Positions 28,901 to 35,723 of a stretch of 64,000 nt of DNA are shown in pieces (positions within the stretch are counted from its first letter, which is position 1; every line of letters starts with the position of its first letter). This DNA comes from DATMGU01 sp035555315 (lineage in GTDB: Bacteria; Pseudomonadota; Alphaproteobacteria; ATCC43930; CGMCC-115725), in NCBI GenBank assembly GCA_035555315.1, contig DATMGU010000046.1, forward strand, positions 1 to 64,000. Reading direction: 5' to 3'. The notes under the pieces were generated by a model. The model saw only the letters and a list, made by a program, of their open reading frames with translations, did not search any database and was not told the DNA's origin. The position numbers and the translations under genes were made by a program.

Positions 28901-29344
28901 CGCCAGAAGGAGATCGGCACCAGCGAGGATTTTCCGCTTTATGTCTGCATGCTGGGCGAGACGCTGGGCTTGGCCAATCGATTGGACGAGGCTCATGGCG
29001 CGGTGCTGGAGGGACGGCAGGAAGCCGAGCGCACCGGCCTGGCCGTCTGGCTGCCCGAACTGATCCGCTGGGAGGCGGAGATCCTGCGGCTCGGTGGTGA
29101 TCGCGGCGATGCGGTCGAGGCGGGATATCGGGCCGCCATCGTGGTCGCCCAGGGCCAACAGGCGCGGGCGCTGGAGCTGCGCGCGTCGGTCGGCCTGGCG
29201 CAGCTGTTGAACGATCGCGGCGATCGGCCGGCCGCCCTCGCCCAAGTGGCGACGGCGCTCGCCCTGATAAAGGGCGGCCGAGACACTTCCGACATCAAGG
29301 AGGCCCTCAGCCTGCAGCGCCGCTTCCATAATGCCGAAACATAG
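25934..29344 (+). CDS. SAM-domain / class III adenylate cyclase / AAA-ATPase / TPR regulatory protein
   Basis: 1136 residues in four modules. A SAM domain covers about 5-62 (FEDWLDAIGMAKYAGILRDN). A class III nucleotide cyclase domain covers about 97-275, with metal-binding Asp107 (LFCDLIGSS) and Asp151 (FLGDGILACFG), and Asn225/Arg229 in TPNLAARL; the usual Lys before the GDG motif is Arg. A STAND-like AAA ATPase follows, with Walker A GEAGIGKS (326-333) and Walker B-like VVEDLHWLD near 460. The rest is helical TPR-like repeats. It is the first large gene of the YcaO-TfuA operon and overlaps ycaO by 14 bp. It is probably a signal-gated regulator of the system. Confidence 0.85.
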   Translation: MTLGSFEDWLDAIGMAKYAGILRDNDVDLDTLPDLTDADLRDLGISLGDRKRLLRAAAGLRTITAVDVLAEPRAEGAPALDKALDGRSIIPRSQPGERRHLTVLFCDLIGSSALSEDLEAEDLVDVLQRYRDACGKAIASLEGAILRFLGDGILACFGHPVAHEDDAERAVRASLDIVRAMRTIELPDGSAPRVRIGIATGPVLVGELFQHHAEEANAIVGVTPNLAARLQSLAPFDGIIIADATRRLVVKRFECRDFGLQSLRGFRVPARVWQVTGEIEHRSRVQRARLGGTLSQMVNRLPERAQLRSVWETCLAGQGRVIVIAGEAGIGKSRLVAHFLSMIEDEGAVIRRLLCSSFTTNSPLAPLIAYIAASANIRDRDPVPVKLRKLQRLATGTDVQRDEVLEVFATLLSLSKPDSDPDVGRAELEPRQVRAVTRRVLVDQFLRLTDDGPLVGVVEDLHWLDPTTADVLDALIGRIANHRILLLLTCREEALPAWRDRPGVEILRLGRLPPEEAAELVRNVLGTSSMTAAIAEQIVRKTDGVPLFIEEFTKTIVETAPAPASSGGGQAAATAVLIPLTLHDSLLARLDRAGPGKYLAQVGAVIGRSITRELLEAVAELPPDQLDDGCETLLSAGIFLRDGDASDAYVFKHALVQDTAYDSLVRHRRVALHARVADALITLKPALIVAQPELLAHQLTAADRPQEAVPWWLRAGRHALERSAVMEAAIHLRSGLKALDRLPATLENRETRLEFMVLLGPALISVMGPGTQEVEQLYAEAVELCQALPDSPRHFAVFWGWWRLSRDFRIMRDRATALHAHARARDESGLLLQAHHCQWASHFNAGDFTGSNAHIEDGLGIYTPEDHRHHASLYGNHDAKVCAHGERSLVLWMLGRPDEALAEERVCLAWAGELDHAGSLGHSMDIALAHGFYRRDPNAVMARAERYLRFAEERGFSDHEAKGMIFRGWATAKLGDTQRGLADVRAGLLRQKEIGTSEDFPLYVCMLGETLGLANRLDEAHGAVLEGRQEAERTGLAVWLPELIRWEAEILRLGGDRGDAVEAGYRAAIVVAQGQQARALELRASVGLAQLLNDRGDRPAALAQVATALALIKGGRDTSDIKEALSLQRRFHNAET

Positions 29345-30560
29345 CCAGCCGGTTGTGGCGCCGGGCATCGCGACATTGGGTCCGGCACCCAAGCAGTATT
29401 GGGCCGGCACCCATCGCACCGCCTCGCCGGAGGCGACGTTGGAACGATTCCAGCCGTTGGCGCCACGGCTCGGGATAACCCGTCTCGCGGACATCACCGG
29501 CCTCGACGATCTGGGCGTGCCGGTTTTCGCCGCGTATCGGCCGAATTCCCGATCGCTCGCGGTGTTTCAGGGCAAGGGGCTGACACCGGCCGCCGCCAAG
29601 GCCTCAGCCTTCATGGAGGCAGCGGAGGCGTATCACGCGGAGACCTGCCAACTCCCCCTGAGATGGGCTCGGCCGGACGAGATGCCGCTCGACCTCGATC
29701 GCCTGCCGCGCATCGCGGATGCACCGTCGGAGTCGGGGCATCCATTGCTGTGGGTGGAGGGGCACGAGTTGGCCAGTGGTGCCGCGGCCTGGGTGCCTTA
29801 CGAGCTGGTATCGGCCGACTACACCCTGCCCCAACCGGCCGGCAGCTATCGGTTCGCGGCCACGACCAACGGCCTCGCCTCGGGCAATCATCCGCTTGAG
29901 GCGATCGCTCATGGCCTCTACGAGGTGATCGAACGGGATGCCCTGGCGCTTTGGCGTGCTGTCGGCAAGACACACCGGCACCAGCGCCTGATCGATCCTT
30001 CGACCGTCACCTCCGACGCCTGCCGTGATGTGCTCGACCGCTTCGCTGCGGCGGGTGCCGAGCCGCGCATCTGGGATGCCACCTCCGATATCGGTGTCGC
30101 GACTTTCGCTTGTCTCCTGACCGGTGCCGGCGAAGACGAGCCGGAGATGGGCAGTGGCTGCCATGTCGATCGGGAGGTGGCGCTGCTGCGCGCCTTGACC
30201 GAGGCCGCGCAGGCCCGCACCACCTTCATCGCGGGCGCGCGCGACGATTTTCAGCCCGCCGCCTATGCGGATGAACGGCGGTTGGCGCGCCGACGGCTGG
30301 CGCGGGAATGGGCCGCCGGTAGCGCGCGGCATGATTGGGCGGCGGCGCCTTCCTTCGCCAGCGGCGCCATCGACACCGATCTCGGTCTCGTTCTGGCACG
30401 CTTGGCAGCGGTCGGCCTCGACCAGGTGATCCATGTCGATCTCAGCCGGCCGGAGCTCGGCATGCCGGTGGCGCGGGTGATCGTTCCCGGCCTCGAAGGG
30501 CCGCAAGGCAGCCGTCCCGGTGCCCGCGCCGCCGCTCTTTCAGCCGCCCTCGGCCGATGA
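29331..30560 (+). CDS. ycaO: YcaO-family ATP-dependent backbone-modifying enzyme
   Basis: 409 residues. The ATP/Mg-binding acidic motifs of YcaO proteins are present: E96 and E99 in SAFMEAAEAYHAE, E190 and E198/E201-R-D in PLEAIAHGLYEVIERDALALW, and E282/E291/R296 in DREVALLRALTEAAQAR. The C-terminal VARVIVPGLEG is typical of the TfuA-associated group. YcaO enzymes activate a peptide amide with ATP to give azolines, or with TfuA to give thioamides. No E1-like or McbC-type dehydrogenase is adjacent, which fits the thioamide branch. It overlaps the upstream cyclase gene (14 bp) and the downstream tfuA start (ATGA). Confidence 0.92.
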   Translation: MPKHSQPVVAPGIATLGPAPKQYWAGTHRTASPEATLERFQPLAPRLGITRLADITGLDDLGVPVFAAYRPNSRSLAVFQGKGLTPAAAKASAFMEAAEAYHAETCQLPLRWARPDEMPLDLDRLPRIADAPSESGHPLLWVEGHELASGAAAWVPYELVSADYTLPQPAGSYRFAATTNGLASGNHPLEAIAHGLYEVIERDALALWRAVGKTHRHQRLIDPSTVTSDACRDVLDRFAAAGAEPRIWDATSDIGVATFACLLTGAGEDEPEMGSGCHVDREVALLRALTEAAQARTTFIAGARDDFQPAAYADERRLARRRLAREWAAGSARHDWAAAPSFASGAIDTDLGLVLARLAAVGLDQVIHVDLSRPELGMPVARVIVPGLEGPQGSRPGARAAALSAALGR

Positions 30561-31927
30561 CGACAGTCGTCTTCCTGGGACCGACCCTGCCCCTGGACGA
30601 GGCGCGCCGCCTGCTCGACGCGACCTATCTGCCGCCGGCGCGTCAGGGCGATATCTACCGTGCCGCGCGCGATCTGCGGCCGGTGGTGATCGGCCTGGTC
30701 GATGGCACGTTTCGCGAGACGCCGGCGGTCTGGCACCGTGAAATCCTCTGGGCCTTGGCCAGCGGCATCCATGTGTTCGGTGCTTCCAGCATGGGCGCGC
30801 TGCGGGCGGCGGAGTTGGCGCCGTTCGGCATGCGCGGCGTCGGCACGGTATTCGAGGCCTATCGCAATGGGGTCTTCCCGCCTTATCCGCCGCCATTCGA
30901 CGCGGATGACGAGGTCGCCGTCACCCACGGCCCAGCCGAGAGCCGCTATATCCGGCTCTCCGAGGCGCTGGTCGATATCCGCGACGCGCTGGCCCGCGCG
31001 GCCGAGGCCGGGGCGATCTCCCTGCCGATGCGCGACAGCCTGCTGCGGCTCGCCAAGCAGACCTTCTATCCGAACCGGGTGTGGCGCAGCCTGCTGCGTG
31101 CGGCCAACGGCCTGGTCGATACGGCGGAACTCGACCGCTTGGCCGGTTGGCTGCGCGACCATCCGGTCTCGCGCAAGCGCCTTGATGCCGAGGCGATGCT
31201 GATCGAGATCGGCCGGTTTTTGGAAACGTCGCCCGCTCCCTTCGTGCCGGGCTTCCGCTTCGAGAACACATCGGTTTGGGCGCGTTTCCAGCAAGCGGCC
31301 GATCGCGGTCTCGACCGCCTCACCGAGCGCGAGGCAGCGGCACTTGCCGAAGTGCGGCTGAATCCGCCGGAGTGGCAGGCGCTGCGCCGGCGAGCGGTTT
31401 TGCGCCGGGCCGCTCTCGCCGATCCGCTGACGGAGTTGCCACCCCCGGCATCCGTGCCCGACGATCTGCGCACCGCCTTGCATCGGCTGCAGCGGCGCCT
31501 GGGCTTTGCGACCCGGGCCCAGCTCGATGCCTGGATGCGCGATCATGGCTTCGATCCCACGGGTTTCGCCCGTTTCGTCGCGGATGAGGCACGGCTTGAC
31601 GCCCTGGCGTCTGGCCTCTGTGGTATCGAGCGGGAAATACTCGATCAGCTCCGCCTGTCCGGCGCGTTCCCGGCATTTGCCGAGCGCGGTCTGGCGAAGC
31701 GGGCATACTTGGCCGCTCTGGACCCGGCGGATCGGCCGGACGAGGCGGCGGTGGCGGAGCTGCTGGCCCGCTATGCCGCCGACCACTTGGGGGGATTTGT
31801 ATCGGCGGATCCGGCCGACGATCTCGCCGAGCATGCGGTGGCGCTGGGCTATCCCGGTGAAGCGGAACTCGCGGCGGCATTGGTTGGCGAGTACTTGTTC
31901 GGGCGTGCGCAACCAGCAGGCGTATGA
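30557..31927 (+). CDS. tfuA: TfuA-like protein, YcaO partner
   Basis: 456 residues. The N-terminal TfuA core starts MTTVVFLGPTLPLDEARRLL and carries the family signature FGASSMGALRAAEL (about 74-87), followed by GTVFEAYRNGVFP and DDEVAVTHGP. The ~250-residue C-terminal part is helical and not recognised. TfuA assists YcaO in thioamidation, probably by helping to deliver sulfur, and is named after trifolitoxin biosynthesis. ATG 30557 overlaps the ycaO stop as ATGA, and its own stop overlaps the next ATG the same way, indicating tight translational coupling. The frame remains open further upstream inside ycaO but that part is shadow. Confidence 0.9.
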   Translation: MTTVVFLGPTLPLDEARRLLDATYLPPARQGDIYRAARDLRPVVIGLVDGTFRETPAVWHREILWALASGIHVFGASSMGALRAAELAPFGMRGVGTVFEAYRNGVFPPYPPPFDADDEVAVTHGPAESRYIRLSEALVDIRDALARAAEAGAISLPMRDSLLRLAKQTFYPNRVWRSLLRAANGLVDTAELDRLAGWLRDHPVSRKRLDAEAMLIEIGRFLETSPAPFVPGFRFENTSVWARFQQAADRGLDRLTEREAAALAEVRLNPPEWQALRRRAVLRRAALADPLTELPPPASVPDDLRTALHRLQRRLGFATRAQLDAWMRDHGFDPTGFARFVADEARLDALASGLCGIEREILDQLRLSGAFPAFAERGLAKRAYLAALDPADRPDEAAVAELLARYAADHLGGFVSADPADDLAEHAVALGYPGEAELAAALVGEYLFGRAQPAGV

Positions 31928-33438
31928 TAGAAGAATGCCGGAAGCACTTGATCCAATCGGGTTTTGTGCCGATCGAGCGTGCCGGCGATATCGGCGACAG
32001 TGCTGCGAGGCGTGTCATGCGGCGACCCCAAGGGGGAACCAGGATCCGGCTATTTCCAAAGCTCCATGAGGGTTTCGCGGAGCCGGAACTGGTCGTCTTA
32101 TCGCCGCCGCCCGGCACGGTCGGCGCCGGTCCGTCCGATGCGCATATGTATGTGACGTCGGCGGTCGGCAAAACCGGTCCGTATGATCCGCCGCGCCTGG
32201 GGCCGCCTTGGCGCGGCTCCACCAGGCCGCCGGCGATCCCATCGCCCGACGGTCACTTCGATCACTTGCCGGTCGACAGCGACGAATTCCTCTCCGCGCA
32301 TATGTATGGCTCCGTCCGTCGGGTGCTGGACATCTGGGAGGGGTTCCTCGGTCGGCGGATCCGCTGGTATCACGCCGAGACGCATCCCCGGTTGGAGCTG
32401 CTGCCGCGGATCGATTGGGACAACGCCCAATCCGGGCCCGGCTTCATCGAGGCGGGGGCACGCGCCAATCACGCCGGCCATATCGAGGTCTTCGCCCTCA
32501 ACTTCGAGATCGTGGCGCATGAGACCGGCCACGCCATCATCTTTTCCGAGGTGGGCGTGCCGGCGCCGGCGGCGTTGACCGGCGAATATCTGGCTTTCCA
32601 CGAATCCTTCGCCGATTTGATCGCCCTCATCTCCGTGATGTTTTTCGATAGCGTGCTTACCGGCGTGCTGGATCAGAGCCACGGCAATCTCTATGTCGCC
32701 AACATGCTGAACCGGATCGGTGAATTGTCCGATACGGAACAGATCCGCATGGCGGACAACACCACGGTGATGGCCGATCTGGCCGGGCTGCGCTTCGATC
32801 CGGTTCGCCGCGACTGGACGGATGCGACCGGGAAGAAGCGCAACGCCCATGATCTGGCGCAACCGCTGACCGGCGCCATCTTCGATATCCTGGTCGAGAT
32901 CTATCAGGACCGGCTGGCCGAGCGGGGTCTGATCGATCCGGATACCGACGCGCGCGGCTGGTCGCGTGCCGAGGTCGAGGCGAAAATGGCCAGGTTTGCC
33001 GAGCATTTTCGCCGCCGGTTCGATACCCGCCGGGCGGATTTCATCGCGGCGCTGGTCGAGGCCCGCGACACCGTCGCCGCCTGCCTCGCCGGCGTTCTCG
33101 ATACCGCCTATCCGGATCGGCTGAGCTTCGACGGCATCGCCGGCCACTTTCTGCGGGCGGCGGCGACGCTTGGCCATCGGCGCAGGCTGCCGGCTTTCCG
33201 CCAGCATTTCCTCGATCGCGGCATCGTGCCGGTCGCCGCCGGCGTTCGGATCGAGCGCCTGCTCGCGGCGTCGCCCGCCTGGCAGCCCGCCTCGGGGCCT
33301 TGCTACGCGGAGGCGCGCGCCGCGGCGGGGCGGGCACGGTGGGCGGCTACCGAGGCGGTGGCCCGACGGCACATCACCGCGGTGGCCCCGATCGACCGCC
33401 TGATCCGCAACGGCCATCGCGATGCCGGCACGTTTTGA
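31924..33438 (+). CDS. Gluzincin-type zinc metalloprotease-like protein
   Basis: 504 residues. A zinc motif H199-E-T-G-H203 lies in IVAHETGHAIIF. The third ligand is predicted as E227 in AFHESFADLIAL, with D231 four residues later; this E-x3-D pair is exactly what thermolysin-like gluzincins use to hold Zn and orient the first His. There is no signal peptide, so it appears cytosolic. The start is coupled to tfuA by ATGA. In a YcaO operon a protease may remove a leader or cut the modified product; that role is inference. The protein could also be a more distant gluzincin of other function. Confidence 0.78.
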   Translation: MIEECRKHLIQSGFVPIERAGDIGDSAARRVMRRPQGGTRIRLFPKLHEGFAEPELVVLSPPPGTVGAGPSDAHMYVTSAVGKTGPYDPPRLGPPWRGSTRPPAIPSPDGHFDHLPVDSDEFLSAHMYGSVRRVLDIWEGFLGRRIRWYHAETHPRLELLPRIDWDNAQSGPGFIEAGARANHAGHIEVFALNFEIVAHETGHAIIFSEVGVPAPAALTGEYLAFHESFADLIALISVMFFDSVLTGVLDQSHGNLYVANMLNRIGELSDTEQIRMADNTTVMADLAGLRFDPVRRDWTDATGKKRNAHDLAQPLTGAIFDILVEIYQDRLAERGLIDPDTDARGWSRAEVEAKMARFAEHFRRRFDTRRADFIAALVEARDTVAACLAGVLDTAYPDRLSFDGIAGHFLRAAATLGHRRRLPAFRQHFLDRGIVPVAAGVRIERLLAASPAWQPASGPCYAEARAAAGRARWAATEAVARRHITAVAPIDRLIRNGHRDAGTF

Positions 33439-33469
33439 GCTTTGATCTGACCCTGTAAAAGGAAAAACC

Positions 33470-33982
33470 ATGGCGAAGACCCCCGATAAAATACCCGGCG
33501 ATCCGCGGCTGGAAGAGACGCTGCTGTCGCCCTCGATGATTCGGTTCTTCGGTCGCGAGTTCAAAGGGCTCCGGATCGAGCCCGGGGAATTCGGCGGCAA
33601 GCTCGTCGCGGGGCTGACGCCCGGTCTCGCGCGGATTTATGGGTTCAGCTATGAAGGCGCCTATCACAAGCTCGGTCGGCCGACGATTTTCGTCGTATAC
33701 GGTCCCGGCACGCCGGTTGGCGACGGCTCGGCCACGCTCAGCACGCTCGGCGTCGAGACCCTGCCGGAGCCGTTCGTCGCCGGGGTGCTGATGTGGGCCG
33801 GTGATCGGCTCGACACATCGGCGCGCCTCGATCTGGTCGCGGGCACCTTCGAGGAGCTATTGCTGCGGCCGTTCCTCGCGGATAGCGGTGATCTGACCGG
33901 ACGGGCGGATCTCACCGGGCGCGCGGACCTTACCGGGCGTGCCGACCTCGTGGGCCGCGCGGATCTGATCTCCCGCAAATAG
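33470..33982 (+). CDS. Uncharacterised protein with five-fold C-terminal hexapeptide repeat; candidate YcaO-TfuA substrate
   Basis: 170 residues, preceded by AAGGA and co-directional with the protease gene (31-bp gap). Residues 1 to about 138 form a compact domain I do not recognise (RFFGREFKGLRIEPGEFGGK, IFVVYGPGTPVG). Residues 141-170 are five units of D-L-T-G-R-A type, running to the very last residue. Codons differ between units while the residues are kept, so the repeat is selected at protein level. There is no Cys and no signal peptide. A repeated C-terminal core behind a folded leader would suit a modified-peptide precursor; it may equally be a structural tail. Confidence 0.7.
   Translation: MAKTPDKIPGDPRLEETLLSPSMIRFFGREFKGLRIEPGEFGGKLVAGLTPGLARIYGFSYEGAYHKLGRPTIFVVYGPGTPVGDGSATLSTLGVETLPEPFVAGVLMWAGDRLDTSARLDLVAGTFEELLLRPFLADSGDLTGRADLTGRADLTGRADLVGRADLISRK
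33890..33979 (+). repeat. Five tandem 18-bp repeats at the 3' end of the 170-residue protein gene
   Basis: Units start at 33890, 33908, 33926, 33944 and 33962 and end exactly at the TAG (33980-33982). They encode DLTGRA three times, then DLVGRA and DLISRK. Synonymous differences between units show they are not a fresh expansion. Confidence 0.9.
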
Positions 33983-33991
33983 CGCTCGATC

Positions 33992-34651
33992 ATGGGGGAT
34001 GATCCGGCGCCACGGCCGGCTATCGCCGGCCTGATCGCGACCCTCCGCGACGGCTTCGCCATTCTGCGCGAGGCGGTCATCGTCGGTGTGATCCTGTTCT
34101 TCATCGTCAATCCCGGCCGGGTATCGGCGTTTCTCGAAGCCCGTGGCGTGCACAATCTCAACGTCATGGGCATCGATGTCTCCCTGGACCAATTCCACAG
34201 CCAGGCGCGCGCGGTCGATGCGATCGAGCAGGCGGTGGAATCGCCCGATCTGCCGGAGGCGACGCGGACGCAGCTCGGACCGGCGCTGCAGACGTTGAAC
34301 GAGAGTCTGGCGTCGCTCGGCAAGGCGATCAACCAGGCCGATCCGGCGGCGCTGCCTCGCTCCGGCTGGGTGTTGCTGGGTTTGCTGGATGCCGCCGGCA
34401 CGGGGTTTCAGAAGGGGCCGGCGCTGCATGTCGACGTCGCCTGGCCCCTCACCATTGGTCGGACCGTGACGCTCAGCAGCAGTGTCGGCCTGCGGCAGGA
34501 CACGCCACCGCCGCATAACCGAGCGCCGATCGTCTCGGTGCTGCCGACCGGCACGGTGGTCAAGATCGAGGATCTCCAGCAATTGCCCGTGACCCTTGGA
34601 TCCGGCAAGACCGTCACGCGGGTTTGGGCCAAGGTCAGTGCCCAATCCTGA
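33992..34651 (+). CDS. Uncharacterised single-pass membrane protein, last gene of the YcaO-TfuA operon
   Basis: 219 residues, starting 9 bp after the repeat-protein stop. One membrane segment lies at about 24-40 (LREAVIVGVILFFIVN). It is followed by a helical region (about 60-120) and a beta-rich C-terminal part (about 140-219) ending VTRVWAKVSAQS, which may be an SH3-like fold. The C-terminal part probably faces the periplasm, but topology is not certain. No family is recognised. The position implies it belongs to the modification system, for example as membrane anchor or product receptor. Confidence 0.7.
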   Translation: MGDDPAPRPAIAGLIATLRDGFAILREAVIVGVILFFIVNPGRVSAFLEARGVHNLNVMGIDVSLDQFHSQARAVDAIEQAVESPDLPEATRTQLGPALQTLNESLASLGKAINQADPAALPRSGWVLLGLLDAAGTGFQKGPALHVDVAWPLTIGRTVTLSSSVGLRQDTPPPHNRAPIVSVLPTGTVVKIEDLQQLPVTLGSGKTVTRVWAKVSAQS

Positions 34652-34655
34652 CGCC

Positions 34656-35510
34656 CTACCGGCAGCGGCCCACGGTGTCGGGCGGGATCGATCCCCAAGT
34701 AGCGACGGCGAGTGCCGCCCAGCGCGCCGCCCGGCCCAAAGCCTCGGCCATGTCGTCGCCGGTGACCAAGCCGTCGATCAGCCCGGCGACGTAGACATCG
34801 CCGGCGCCGGTCGTGTCGACGACCTGTGCCGGGGCGGCCGGGACCGTGATCGTCTCCGTGGCGCCATAGGCGACCGCGCCCCACTCGCCACGGGTGACCA
34901 CCATCCAGCGCAGTGCGTCGCCGGCCAAGGCGCGGCCCGCCTCATAGGGCTTCGCCGCGGCTTCGGCCGGTAGATCGCTTTCCGACGCGACCAGAATATG
35001 GGCCGGCCAGCGGGTCGTCTGCCGGCCGGACCTCGGAAGGCGGGGCCATTGACCGACGACCAGCCGACGGTCGAGCGAGGTCGCCATCAGTTCGGCGACC
35101 TCGGCACTGGCGGAGTTGACGTAAAGGCAGGCCGGATCATGCGCCAGGCTTTCGGCCGGCGGTAGGTAAGGCGGCGGGGCGTCGATCGTCAGGATCGTCC
35201 GCGTCCCATCCGGCGAGATCAGCAGCAGCAACTCGGCCGAACCGCCCGGTCGCCGAGCCACCAGATCGAGGGTGAGACCATGCCCCCGCGCGGCATCCAG
35301 TATCCAGTCGCCGGCCGCCGTGTCATCGACGGTGCAGGCGACCCTGACCTCATGCCCGGCACGGACGAGCCCGATACCGGTATTGGCACCACCGCCGCCC
35401 AGCCGGACTTCGCGCCCGTCGGCGGCGACCCGCCCCCCGGCCAGCAGCGGCCGATCGAGCGCGATGGCCCGGTCGCGGTGCAGGCTGGCGATCAGCAGGA
35501 TTCGGGACAT
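34656..35510 (-). CDS. PfkB-family carbohydrate/nucleoside kinase
   Basis: 284 residues from ATG 35510, which has GGAG five bases upstream; the frame is open to 35690 but that part shows no family similarity. The N-terminal Gly-rich LGGGGANTGIGLVRAG and the C-terminal catalytic PAQVVDTTGAGDVYVAGLIDG (anion hole and base Asp) are the two PfkB signatures. It phosphorylates a sugar or nucleoside in the cytosol. It is slightly shorter than ribokinase. The stop is 4 bp from the convergent membrane-protein gene, with no visible terminator between them. Confidence 0.88.
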   Translation of the reverse strand: MSRILLIASLHRDRAIALDRPLLAGGRVAADGREVRLGGGGANTGIGLVRAGHEVRVACTVDDTAAGDWILDAARGHGLTLDLVARRPGGSAELLLLISPDGTRTILTIDAPPPYLPPAESLAHDPACLYVNSASAEVAELMATSLDRRLVVGQWPRLPRSGRQTTRWPAHILVASESDLPAEAAAKPYEAGRALAGDALRWMVVTRGEWGAVAYGATETITVPAAPAQVVDTTGAGDVYVAGLIDGLVTGDDMAEALGRAARWAALAVATWGSIPPDTVGRCR

Positions 35511-35723
35511 CGGCACTCCGGCGGCGAAGATGGTCCATGACATAGCCTCGGGCGGTCGGGATGACCAGCATGAGCGATGACCAGCATGAGCGCTGGGCGG
35601 ATTCCCGATGGTCCTTGACGTAAGCTCTGAGTCGCAGGCGGCTCCAAGGGATATGTCAAATACGCGCGGGTCGGCATAATGGCCGCGCATGCGCGCAACA
35701 GCGTCTTACGGTCGAGGGTCGAG

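Noticed and set aside
30263..31912. 549-codon minus-strand frame across ycaO and tfuA
   Set aside because: Same GC artefact; composition is Arg/Gln/Gly-rich with no family motif, and the plus strand encodes two recognised proteins.
33890..33979. Five 18-bp repeats as a CRISPR-like or satellite array
   Set aside because: No spacers; the units are in frame, end at the stop codon and differ synonymously, so this is a coding repeat.
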